From contig CALJUZ010000157.1 in assembly GCA_937975235.1 (NCBI GenBank), forward strand, positions 1 to 6,438: DNA of 6,438 bases. Direction: 5' to 3'. Positions 1 to 6,327 of this stretch are shown here, piece by piece. Position 1 is the stretch's first letter. Each line of letters opens with the position of its first letter. Both the position numbers and the translations under genes were made by a program. Origin of the DNA: CALJUZ01 sp003387805 (lineage in GTDB: Bacteria > Bacillota > Limnochordia > Limnochordales > ZCTH02-B6). The notes under the pieces were generated by a model. That model was not told where the DNA came from. It ran no database searches and was given only the letters and a program-made list of their open reading frames with translations.

Positions 1-1
1 G

Positions 2-58
2 GGCGCCGCGGGCGCTGCGGGCGGTGCAAGCGCTGCGGGCGCTGCGGGCGCTGCGGGC
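2..58 (+). repeat. 9-bp tandem repeat encoding Gly-Ala-Ala units
   Basis: Six consecutive 9-bp units (consensus ggcgctgcg) run from 2 to 55, followed by a partial unit. Units at 11, 38 and 47 are identical; those at 2, 20 and 29 differ by one to three bases. The unit is in phase with the reading frame and gives an interdomain GAA-GAA-type linker. The array may continue upstream of the window. Confidence 0.85.
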
Positions 59-1207
59 ACGGTGCCGGCGCCGGCGGCCGCGGTGCCGCCGCCGGCGTCC
101 CCGGCGGGCGTCGCCGAGCTGGGCTTCGGGCCGGCCTACGAGGTGCGGCTGGACTTCGCCACGGCGCCGGCGGGGCTGCGGCCCACGGTGACGGTGTCCG
201 AGGCCGCGGGCCACGGCGCGTGGCGGGAAGTGGCGACGCTGCGGCAGGCCGGGCTGGGCGGCGTTTTCGAGGCCCGCATTCCCTTCGACCTGCTGGGTTA
301 CGAACCGGGCGACCCGGTGCGGGTGGTGGCGGTGCTGGCCGAGCATGTGACCGACAGCGCCGGGGCGGCGGCAGAGGACGCCGGAGCGGACGGGCAGCAC
401 CTGGGCGCCCCGGCCGGCGGCGCCGGCGGCCCGGGAGCCGTCGTCGTCGAGCGGGAGCGGCTGCCGGCGGACGGGCCGGCGGTGGTGTTCGTGCCGCGGC
501 CCACCGAGGGCACCCTGGTTTTCCGCATGGACGATCCCGAAGGCGACGACTACGGACCGGGCACGTACACGTATCCGCTGAATGCGGTGTTCGAGCCGGG
601 CGTGTTCGACATGACGTCCTTTGAGGTGTACGAGACGGAGAGCGACGTCATCTTCCACGTGCAGTTCAAAGGGCCCGTCAACAACGTGTGGGGCTCGCCC
701 ATCGGCCTGTCGGTGCAGACCATTGACATCTACATCGATACCGACGGCGTGGCCGGGTCGGGCAGCACCGAGGCGCTGGCGGGGCGGCGGGTGCGCATCG
801 CCGAGGACAGCGCGTGGGAGTACGCCGTCTGGGTCGAGGGCTGGAACCAGGCGCTGTTCAGCGCCGACGGCACGGCGCTGCCGGCCCGGGTGCGGGCGGT
901 GACGGACCCCATTCACCGGCGGGTCACGATTCAAGTGCCGAAGGCGGCCATCGGCGCGCCGCAGCCGCACTGGGGCTACGTCGTGCTCATTCTGGGCCAG
1001 GAGGGCTTCCCGGCCTCCGACTCGCTGCGGGTGCGCGAAGTGGTGCGCGTGGCCCAGGAATGGCGCTTCGGCGGCGGCCATGACGGTCCCTTCGACCCCA
1101 ACGTCATCGACATGCTGGCGCCGGCGGGCCAGCAGGAGCGGCAGCTGTCGGGCTATGACGCCGACGCGGGCGTCCTGGCCGAGATTCGGGCGGTGCGGGC
1201 GGACTGA
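2..1207 (+). CDS. C-terminal part of a probable amylopullulanase/glucodextranase with a glucodextranase-C (DOMON-like) domain (5' end outside window)
   Basis: The frame is open from the first complete codon of the window to the TGA at 1205-1207, so the true start and any catalytic domain lie upstream. Residues below count from the GTG at 62, which is only a marker. First comes an Ala/Gly/Pro linker (nt 2 to about 112). A beta-sandwich-like stretch follows (about residues 20-95), with a block reading FEARIPFDLLGYEPGDPVRV and then ERLPADGPAVVF (about 131-142), a pattern I associate with the C-terminal region of GH57 amylopullulanases. From residue 150 to the end runs a glucodextranase-C/DOMON-like domain, recognised by DDPEGDDYGPGTYTYP, by FDMTSFEVYET and by IDIYIDTDG. 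Such domains sit at the C-terminus of secreted glucodextranases and pullulanases and are thought to aid sugar or surface binding. No SLH or membrane anchor follows. A 33-residue Ala/Gly-rich insertion (nt 350-448) interrupts the sandwich region. GH57 is the favoured parent family because of the neighbours, but GH15 or GH13 remain possible. Confidence 0.8.
   Translation, partial: GAAGAAGGASAAGAAGAAGTVPAPAAAVPPPASPAGVAELGFGPAYEVRLDFATAPAGLRPTVTVSEAAGHGAWREVATLRQAGLGGVFEARIPFDLLGYEPGDPVRVVAVLAEHVTDSAGAAAEDAGADGQHLGAPAGGAGGPGAVVVERERLPADGPAVVFVPRPTEGTLVFRMDDPEGDDYGPGTYTYPLNAVFEPGVFDMTSFEVYETESDVIFHVQFKGPVNNVWGSPIGLSVQTIDIYIDTDGVAGSGSTEALAGRRVRIAEDSAWEYAVWVEGWNQALFSADGTALPARVRAVTDPIHRRVTIQVPKAAIGAPQPHWGYVVLILGQEGFPASDSLRVREVVRVAQEWRFGGGHDGPFDPNVIDMLAPAGQQERQLSGYDADAGVLAEIRAVRAD
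350..448 (+). other. Ala/Gly-rich in-frame insertion in the first protein
   Basis: About 33 codons of low-complexity sequence, rich in Ala and Gly with a few Asp/Glu, lie between VVAVLAEH and ERERLPADGP. Those two blocks look like adjacent strands of one beta-sandwich domain, so this reads as a loop expansion. There is no clear DNA-level repeat. The boundaries are approximate. Confidence 0.55.
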
Positions 1208-1403
1208 ACGCTGTGCAAGGTGGCAGGAACGGTTCGGTCCGGCTTCGGGGCGTTGCCGACGGACGGGACCCACGCGGGCCCTTCGGCCGAGCGGCGGAGC
1301 GCAGCCGCGGGCCCTGCCGGGGGCCGTACAGTTCGCAGCGGCGGTCCGGACCGGTTTGCGGCCGCCGCGGCCGTCCCGTCCCGGGAGGAAAGCCGAGAGG
1401 GCG
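1208..1403 (+). other. 196-bp leader between the first gene and the GH13 gene
   Basis: No RNA gene, convincing sigma-70 promoter or intrinsic terminator is visible. It holds a perfect 12-bp palindrome at 1342-1353 (cggtccggaccg) and a 10-bp direct repeat (cgcgggccct) at 1273-1282 and 1306-1315. The GH13 frame stays open through the whole spacer, but conserved protein sequence begins only after 1404. Lack of a terminator fits read-through from the upstream gene. A promoter with a non-standard or GC-rich sequence cannot be excluded. Confidence 0.5.
1383..1401 (+). promoter_or_regulatory. Candidate ribosome-binding sites for the GH13 gene
   Basis: Two purine-rich stretches precede the start: gggagga at 1383-1389, which is about 14 nt from the ATG at 1404, and gagaggg at 1395-1401, which is 5 nt from the ATG at 1407 and 11 nt from the ATG at 1413. 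In-frame ATGs at 1404, 1407, 1413 and 1431 make the exact start uncertain. Confidence 0.5.
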
Positions 1404-3440
1404 ATGATGGGCATGGTGGAACATAAGGCGATGCCGCCGTACGCCTACCCGCTGGACGGGCGGACGCTGCGGGTCGTCGTGCGGGCGGCCAAAGGCACGC
1501 TGAAGTCCGTCACGGCGGTGTACGGCGACCGCTACGCGCCGGTGGAGGAAGCCGAGACGGCGCGGCTGGAGCGGGCCGGGTCCGACGCCCGGCACGACTA
1601 CTTCCAGGGCGAGCTGCGCCTGTCGCCGCCGCGGTTTCGCTATGCGTTCCTTCTGGACGACGGCACGGACCGCCGCTGGCTCAGCGAAGCCGGGCTCAGC
1701 GACGCGCCGCCGCGCCATGGGTTTTTCCAGTACCCGTACATCAACGCCGCGGACCTGTACGACGTGCCGGACTGGCTGGTGGACGGCGTGGTGTACCAGA
1801 TTTTCCCAGAGCGGTTCGCCAACGGCAATCCGGCCAACGACCCGCCGGGCGTGCGGCCCTGGCACGACCAGCGGCCTACGGCCACGTCGTTTTACGGCGG
1901 CGACCTGGAGGGCGTCATCCAGCGGCTGTCGCACCTGGAAGAGCTGGGCGTGACGGTGCTGTACCTGACGCCGGTGTTTGCGTCGCCGTCCAACCACAAG
2001 TACGACACGACCGACTATTACCAGGTCGACCCGCACTTCGGCGACCAGGAAACCCTGAAGGAGCTGGTGCGGCAGTGCCACGCCCGGGGCATCCGGGTCA
2101 TTTTGGACGCGGTGTTCAACCACAGCGGGTTTGACTTCTTTGCGTTCAAGGACGTGCGGGAGCGGGGCGCCGAGTCGCCGTATGCCAACTGGTTTCACAT
2201 TCACGGCTTCCCCGTGCGGACGGAGCCTGTGCCCAACTACGAAACGTTCGCCAACGCGCTGCCGTTTATGCCGAAGCTGCGCACGGAGACGCCGGAGCTG
2301 CGGGCGTATTTGCTGGACGTGGCCCGCTACTGGATTGAAACGTGCGACATCGACGGCTGGCGCATCGACGTGGCCAACGAGGTGGACCACGCCTTCTGGC
2401 GGGAGTTTCGGCGGACCGTGCGGGCGGCGAAGCCTGACGCGTACATCGTGGGCGAAATTTGGCACGAGGCGCTGCCGTGGCTTCTGGGCGACCAGTTTGA
2501 CGGCGTCACCAACTATCCGGTGCGGGAGGCGGCGCTGGACTTTTTCGCCCGGGGCCGCATCGGCGCCGACGGGTTCGCCGAGGCGCTGGTGCAAAACATG
2601 TTCGCCTACCCGCTGCCCGCGCTGCAGGGGTCGTGGAACTTGCTGGGCAGCCACGACACCGAGCGGATTATGACGGCGTGCGGCGGCGACCCGCGCAAGG
2701 CCGCGCTGGCCGCGGTGTTCAACATGACGTGGATTGGCACGCCGATGATTTATTACGGCGATGAGATCGGCATGGAGGGCGAAACCGACCCGGACTGCCG
2801 GCGGCCGATGATCTGGGACCGGGCTGGGGCCGCGGCCGGCGGTCCTTCCGGGGAGGGCGTCTCGGGCGGCGGTTCCTCGGGGGACGTCGTTGCGCCGGAC
2901 GCCGAAAGGGCCGCTGCAGCCGGGGACAAGCCCGCCCGCCGGGGCCGGTGGAACGAGCCTCTGTTTCAGCTCTACAAGCGGCTGGTGCGGCTGCGGCGGG
3001 AGACCGACGCCTTGCGCCGGGGCGAGGCCCGGATTTTGCACGCGGATCCGGCGGCGAACACGGTCGCGTACCGGCGGGGCGGCGAAGAGGACGGCGTTGT
3101 CATCGTCCTCAACAACTCGCCGCGGGCGCGGGAGGTGCCGACGGCCGAGCTCTTTGGGGCGCGGGGCGGGGCCGGGCGCGGCGGGGCCGGCGCCGGGCGC
3201 GCCGGGGTTGGCAACGGGAACGGGGCCGCCGACGACCGCCACGCGGACGACGGCGCCGGCGCCAAGGCACACGGCCCAGACGATGCGGTGAGCCGCCGGC
3301 AGGACGCCGGCGCCTGGACGGCCGCCGTGCTGCTGGACTGCACGGACGGCATCGCTTTCGGCGCCCAGTGGCCCGTCGGCCCGCAGGACGGCAGCGTGCG
3401 GGTGCCGCCCTACGGTGCGCTCTTGCTGAAGCGCTCGTGA
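1404..3440 (+). CDS. GH13_20 neopullulanase / cyclomaltodextrinase / maltogenic amylase
   Basis: Predicted cytoplasmic enzyme that hydrolyses alpha-1,4 bonds in maltodextrins, cyclodextrins and pullulan (giving maltose or panose). With the start at 1404 it has 678 residues and no signal peptide. Residues about 5-118 look like a CBM34 N domain, which in this subfamily forms a dimer and closes over the active site. The barrel starts near VYQIFPERF (130). Conserved regions: DAVFNH (235-240), MPKL (289-292), GWRIDVANEVDH with nucleophile D322, GEIWHEA with acid/base E351, and LLGSHD with D418. The 29- and 67-residue spacings equal those I recall for Thermus maltogenic amylase (328/357/424) and Thermoactinomyces TVA II (325/354/421). 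VANE (E326) and W353 are subfamily hallmarks. N140, N142, N145 and D146 resemble the calcium loop, with Asn where relatives often have Asp. Two low-complexity insertions (about 474-512 and 585-637) lengthen the protein; without them it would be about 586 residues. Sequence cannot separate the three activity names. Confidence 0.95.
   Translation: MMGMVEHKAMPPYAYPLDGRTLRVVVRAAKGTLKSVTAVYGDRYAPVEEAETARLERAGSDARHDYFQGELRLSPPRFRYAFLLDDGTDRRWLSEAGLSDAPPRHGFFQYPYINAADLYDVPDWLVDGVVYQIFPERFANGNPANDPPGVRPWHDQRPTATSFYGGDLEGVIQRLSHLEELGVTVLYLTPVFASPSNHKYDTTDYYQVDPHFGDQETLKELVRQCHARGIRVILDAVFNHSGFDFFAFKDVRERGAESPYANWFHIHGFPVRTEPVPNYETFANALPFMPKLRTETPELRAYLLDVARYWIETCDIDGWRIDVANEVDHAFWREFRRTVRAAKPDAYIVGEIWHEALPWLLGDQFDGVTNYPVREAALDFFARGRIGADGFAEALVQNMFAYPLPALQGSWNLLGSHDTERIMTACGGDPRKAALAAVFNMTWIGTPMIYYGDEIGMEGETDPDCRRPMIWDRAGAAAGGPSGEGVSGGGSSGDVVAPDAERAAAAGDKPARRGRWNEPLFQLYKRLVRLRRETDALRRGEARILHADPAANTVAYRRGGEEDGVVIVLNNSPRAREVPTAELFGARGGAGRGGAGAGRAGVGNGNGAADDRHADDGAGAKAHGPDDAVSRRQDAGAWTAAVLLDCTDGIAFGAQWPVGPQDGSVRVPPYGALLLKRS
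2823..2939 (+). other. Low-complexity insertion A in the GH13 enzyme
   Basis: About 39 codons (residues 474-512) rich in Gly, Ala and Ser separate DPDCRRPMIWD from WNEPLFQLYKRLVRLRRE. In remembered TVA II-type enzymes these blocks are joined by only a few residues (PMIW, about seven residues, then LF.FYK). The insertion therefore lies in the loop leading into the last barrel helix, away from the catalytic triad. It is in frame and contains no stop. Confidence 0.75.
3156..3314 (+). other. Low-complexity insertion B in the GH13 enzyme (RGG-like, then acidic)
   Basis: About 53 codons (residues 585-637) split the C-terminal beta domain between VPTAELFG and WTAAVLLDC. The first half is Gly/Ala/Arg-rich with RGG-like steps (RGGAGRGG). 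The second half is more hydrophilic, with DD pairs, His, Lys and Arg. Relatives have a short turn here before the WLDC-type strand, so this looks like a loop expansion. Confidence 0.75.
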
Positions 3441-3451
3441 ATCAGCTGGTG

Positions 3452-3492
3452 GTGGCGGCGGTTGTGGAAAAACCTGCCAGCCACGCCGCCAC
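3452..3492 (+). other. Possible intercistronic hairpin
   Basis: A perfect 9-bp stem is possible between 3452-3460 (gtggcggcg) and 3484-3492 (cgccgccac), with a 23-nt loop. No T-run follows at once; the nearest is ttttt at about 3524-3528. It is therefore not a standard intrinsic terminator. It could be an mRNA-stability or attenuation element, or chance pairing in GC-rich DNA. Confidence 0.3.
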
Positions 3493-3533
3493 GCCGCCGA
3501 GCCGGTGTTAGCGAGCTTTACTGATTTTTCCGT

Positions 3534-3544
3534 GAGGAGTGGAG
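3534..3544 (+). promoter_or_regulatory. Ribosome-binding site of the GH31 gene
   Basis: The purine-rich gaggagtggag contains GAGGAG (3534-3539, 10 nt before the ATG) and GGAG (3541-3544, 5 nt before the ATG). It supports the ATG at 3550 over the in-frame GTG at 3505, which lies upstream of this site. The stretch just before it (about 3505-3530) is clearly less GC-rich than its surroundings, as expected for an accessible translation start. Confidence 0.7.
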
Positions 3545-3549
3545 TTGAG

Positions 3550-6327
3550 ATGGAACAGGCTTTGCATGCGAAAGCGACGGAGGCGCCGCTGCGCTTTGTC
3601 GGGGCGGTGCGTTCGTTTCGCCTGGACGGCCGGCGGCTGACGCTGGAGACCGACGGAGCGCAAGTCCATGTGACCGTCCTGGCGCCCGATCTGGTGCGGG
3701 TGCAAATGGTGCCCGACGTGGCGGCGGGCCGGACCGTGCTGGATTCGCTGGCCGTGGTCAAGCACGAGTGGGAGCCCGTGGCCGTGGAGCTGGAGGAGGA
3801 GGCCCACAGGCTGACGCTGCGGGCGGCGGGCGGACGGGGCGCCGGTGCCGGTGCCGCAACGGGCGTCGGGGCTGGAGCCGGGGCTGCCGCCGGCGTCGGG
3901 GCTGGCGCCGGGGCTGCAGCGGGGGCCGGGGCTGGAGTCGGCTCCGCGGACCGGGAGGGCGCCGGCCCCGCCACCGGCGCCGGGGCATTCACCGTGTCCG
4001 GCGGCCTGACCGTCGAGATCCAGCGGGAGCCGCTGCGGCTGCGCATCGTGCGGGGCGACGGCTCGGTGGCCGCGGCGTGCGCGGACGAAGGCGGCCTGGC
4101 CTGGGACGACGAGCGGGTCCACTGGCGCATGGCCGCGCCGGCCGGCGTGCGCTACTACGGCTTCGGCCAGAAGCAGGGCTTTCTCGACAAGCGCGGCAAG
4201 AAGATGTCGCTGTGGGCCACCGACGAGCCGCTGCACATTCTCGAGCACGACGAGCTGTATCAGGCCATTCCGTTTTTCATGACGCTGGAGCAGGGCACGG
4301 GCCGGAGCGCGGGCGTGTTCCTGGATTGCACGGGGCGGGTGGACTACGACGTGGCCAAAAGCGACGCCGCCGTCATGGCCATGAGCGGCGCCGGGCCCGT
4401 GCTGGACGCCTACGTGTTCGCCGGGCCGCACCCGAAGCACGTCATCGGGCGGTACACCGAGCTGACCGGGCGCATGGAGCTGCCGCCGCTGTGGGCGCTG
4501 GGGTATCAGCAGTGCCGCTACAGCTACTACCCCGAGGCGCGGGTGCGGGAAATTGCCCGGGAAATGCGGGAGCGCGGCATCCCGTGCGACGTCATTTACC
4601 TGGACATCGACTACATGGACGGCTACCGCGTGTTTACGTGGGACAAAGAGCGGTTCCCGGACCCGAAGAAGCTGGTGTCCGACTTGGCGGAGGACGGTTT
4701 CCGCACCGTCGTCATCATCGACCCCGGCGTGAAGCTGGACGCGCAGTACGAGGTTTTCAAGCAAGGCATCGCCGGCGGGCATTTCATCTGCCGTCCGGAC
4801 GGCGAGCCGTTCGTAGGCACCGTTTGGCCCGGCAACACGGTGTTTCCCGACTTTTTGCGGGCGGAGACCCGCGCCTGGTGGGGCGAGCTGCACCGGGAGC
4901 TCTTGGAGGACGTGGGCGTCGCCGGCATCTGGAACGACATGAACGAGCCGTCGTGTTTCGCCCGCAACACGCTGCCTGACGACGTTTTGCAAGGCGAGGA
5001 CGGCGCGAAGGTGCCGCACGCGGCGGTGCACAACGTATACGGTTTGACGATGACGATGGCGACCATGGAAGGGTGGCGGCGCATCAATCCCGACAAGCGG
5101 CCGTTTTTGCTGACCCGCTCGGGCTATGCGGGGGTGCAGCGGTACGCCGCGGTGTGGATGGGCGACAACCACTCGTGGTGGGAGCACCTGCTGATGAGCA
5201 TCCCGATGTGCCTCGGCATGGGCCTCTCGGGCGTGCCTTTCGTCGGCGTCGACATCGGCGGCTTTTCGCACGACGCGGAGGCGGAAATGTTCGCCCGGTG
5301 GATGCAGGTCGGGGCGTTCATGCCGTTTTGCCGCAATCACTCCGCCAAATTCACGGCCGACCAGGAACCTTGGGTGTTCGGCCCGGCGGTGGAGGAAATT
5401 TCCAGGGAGTATCTGCGGCTGCGGTACGCGCTGCTGCCGTACCTGTACAACCTGTTCCGGGAGGCGTCGGTGACGGGCCTGCCGATTATGCGGCCGCTGC
5501 TGCTGGAGTACCCCGACGACGAGAACGTCGTCAACTTGTCGGACCAGTTCCTGCTGGGCCGGGACCTGCTGGTGTGCCCGGTGTACCAGCCCGACGCCAC
5601 GCACCGCATGGTGTACTTGCCGCCGGGAACGTGGGTCGACTTTTGGACGGGGCAGCGGCTGGCGGGGGGCCGCCACATCGTGGCCGAGGCGCCGCTGGAG
5701 CGCATGCCGCTGTACGTGCGGGACGGCGCCGTGCTGCCCATGGAGCCGCCGGTGAACCACGTGGGCGAGCGGGACGGCAAGCACCTGACGCTGCACGTGT
5801 ACGCCGGTGAGGACGGGCGTTTCGAGCTGTACGAGGACGCCGGCGAAGGCTATGGCTACCGGCGGGGCGAGTGGTCTTTGACCGCGGTGGACGTGCGCCG
5901 GACGGCGAACGGCGTCGTGGTGGCGGTGGCCGATCCGGTGAGCGGGGCGGAAGCCGCCCCGGTGGGCGCTGCGGCGGTCGCGGCGGTGGGCGGTGCCGCG
6001 GCTGAAGCCGTGAGCGGCGCGGCGGCCGGCGAGGCCGGTTTCCGCCCGCCGCGGGAGCAGGTGACGGTCCACCTGCATTTGCGCGGTGCCGAGTTTTCGG
6101 GAACGCCCGCGGTCATGGTGGACGGCGCGGAGGTCGTCCTTCGGGAGGTGGACGGGCGACTCGTCGGAGAAGCGGGCCAGGCCGGTGAGAAGGGCGGCGC
6201 CGCCGGCGACGCCGGGCCGACGGGTCAGGCGCTGCCGGGGGTCAGCCCGGGCGCGGCCGGCGACGTCATCGTGACCGTGCCGACGCCGCAGGCGCGCGGG
6301 TTCACGCTGACCGTGGAGTACCGCTGA
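3550..6327 (+). CDS. GH31 alpha-glucosidase
   Basis: Predicted intracellular retaining exo-glycosidase that releases alpha-glucose from non-reducing ends of maltodextrins; 925 residues, no signal peptide. The ATG at 3550 is chosen for its ribosome site. The N-terminal mutarotase-like beta domain (about 10-290, with VRYYGFGQKQGFLDKRG) carries an Ala/Gly insertion. The barrel begins near WALGYQQCRYSYYPE and includes YLDIDYMD (351-357). The GH31 signature WNDMNEPS supplies nucleophile D463. RSGYAGVQRY (from R523) leads to WMGDNHSWW, whose D539 is the expected acid/base. RNHSA supplies H597. WNDMNEP argues for alpha-glucosidase rather than YicI-like alpha-xylosidase, which has a DFGE-type motif. 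A DUF5110-like C-terminal domain contains GRFELYEDAGEGYGY (from about 756). Insertions at about 93-146, 798-830 and 873-904 explain the length; without them it is about 806 residues, near Bacillus-type family members. It follows the GH13 gene by 109 bp, so co-transcription is likely. Linkage preference (1,4 versus 1,6) is not determinable here. Confidence 0.96.
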   Translation: MEQALHAKATEAPLRFVGAVRSFRLDGRRLTLETDGAQVHVTVLAPDLVRVQMVPDVAAGRTVLDSLAVVKHEWEPVAVELEEEAHRLTLRAAGGRGAGAGAATGVGAGAGAAAGVGAGAGAAAGAGAGVGSADREGAGPATGAGAFTVSGGLTVEIQREPLRLRIVRGDGSVAAACADEGGLAWDDERVHWRMAAPAGVRYYGFGQKQGFLDKRGKKMSLWATDEPLHILEHDELYQAIPFFMTLEQGTGRSAGVFLDCTGRVDYDVAKSDAAVMAMSGAGPVLDAYVFAGPHPKHVIGRYTELTGRMELPPLWALGYQQCRYSYYPEARVREIAREMRERGIPCDVIYLDIDYMDGYRVFTWDKERFPDPKKLVSDLAEDGFRTVVIIDPGVKLDAQYEVFKQGIAGGHFICRPDGEPFVGTVWPGNTVFPDFLRAETRAWWGELHRELLEDVGVAGIWNDMNEPSCFARNTLPDDVLQGEDGAKVPHAAVHNVYGLTMTMATMEGWRRINPDKRPFLLTRSGYAGVQRYAAVWMGDNHSWWEHLLMSIPMCLGMGLSGVPFVGVDIGGFSHDAEAEMFARWMQVGAFMPFCRNHSAKFTADQEPWVFGPAVEEISREYLRLRYALLPYLYNLFREASVTGLPIMRPLLLEYPDDENVVNLSDQFLLGRDLLVCPVYQPDATHRMVYLPPGTWVDFWTGQRLAGGRHIVAEAPLERMPLYVRDGAVLPMEPPVNHVGERDGKHLTLHVYAGEDGRFELYEDAGEGYGYRRGEWSLTAVDVRRTANGVVVAVADPVSGAEAAPVGAAAVAAVGGAAAEAVSGAAAGEAGFRPPREQVTVHLHLRGAEFSGTPAVMVDGAEVVLREVDGRLVGEAGQAGEKGGAAGDAGPTGQALPGVSPGAAGDVIVTVPTPQARGFTLTVEYR
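3826..3987 (+). other. Ala/Gly/Val low-complexity insertion 1 in the GH31 enzyme
   Basis: About 54 codons (residues 93-146) of almost pure Gly, Ala and Val, plus a short SADREGAGPATGAGA tail, divide the N-terminal beta domain between HRLTLRA and FTVSGGLTVEIQREPLRLRI. These flanks normally follow each other closely in GH31 proteins. The core of the insertion is a DNA tandem repeat, listed separately. Confidence 0.85.
3838..3942 (+). repeat. 30-bp in-frame tandem repeat (GVGAGAGAAA units)
   Basis: Two full units, 3862-3891 and 3892-3921, match at 27 of 30 bases and encode the same ten residues. They are flanked by diverged partial units at 3838-3861 (GAGAGAAT) and 3922-3942 (GAGAGVG). The three differences are all synonymous third-position changes. 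The unit length is a multiple of three, so copy changes keep the frame. Confidence 0.85.
5941..6039 (+). other. Ala/Gly/Val low-complexity insertion 2 in the GH31 enzyme
   Basis: About 33 codons (residues 798-830), dominated by Ala, Gly, Val and Glu, sit between the strand GVVVAVADPV and FRPPREQVTVHLHLRG in the C-terminal beta region. It contains one ggcgctgcg nonamer (5965-5973) in the same codon phase as the 9-bp array at the left end of the window. There is no clear tandem array here. Confidence 0.7.
6166..6261 (+). other. Collagen-like / low-complexity insertion 3 in the GH31 enzyme
   Basis: About 32 codons (residues 873-904) lie between VVLREVDGRLV and DVIVTVPTPQARGFTLTVEYR. From 6166 to 6231 the residues fall into Gly-X-Y triplets (GEA, GQA, GEK, one extra G, GAA, GDA, GPT, GQA). 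A less regular Gly/Ala/Pro tail follows. Confidence 0.65.

Noticed and set aside
1080..1403. Extension of the GH13 protein upstream to an ATG at 1080
   Set aside because: It would overlap the end of the first gene by 128 bp, the extra 108 residues are Arg/Ser/Gly-rich with no family similarity, and the CBM34-like domain begins just after 1404.
2823..2939. Insertion A as a compensated frameshift or sequencing error
   Set aside because: The reading frame is the same on both sides with conserved sequence, and other frames through this segment do not give family-like sequence. Insertion lengths of whole codons fit loop expansion better.
2948..3511. Overlapping + strand reading frames inside the GH13 gene (for example 2131-2673, 2890-3291, 2948-3511)
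   Set aside because: They are Arg/Ala/Gly-rich, have no recognisable domain, and overlap well-conserved GH13 sequence in another frame.
3452..3530. Intrinsic terminator between the GH13 and GH31 genes
   Set aside because: A 9-bp stem exists, but the nearest T-run is more than 30 nt past it and sits next to the GH31 ribosome site, so it does not fit a rho-independent terminator.
3505..3549. GTG start at 3505 for the GH31 gene
   Set aside because: The ribosome site at 3534-3544 lies inside this extension and points to the ATG at 3550; the extra 15 residues show no family similarity.
3838..3942. CRISPR-like array
   Set aside because: The units are contiguous without spacers and are in coding phase, so this is a protein-coding tandem repeat.
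1104..4130. A 1008-codon stop-free frame on the minus strand across the GH13 gene and part of the GH31 gene
   Set aside because: It is in register with the GH13 codons, where the same TTA/CTA/TCA avoidance removes stops, and it runs on through Gly/Ala repeat DNA that has none. It spans two real genes and has no recognisable domain.
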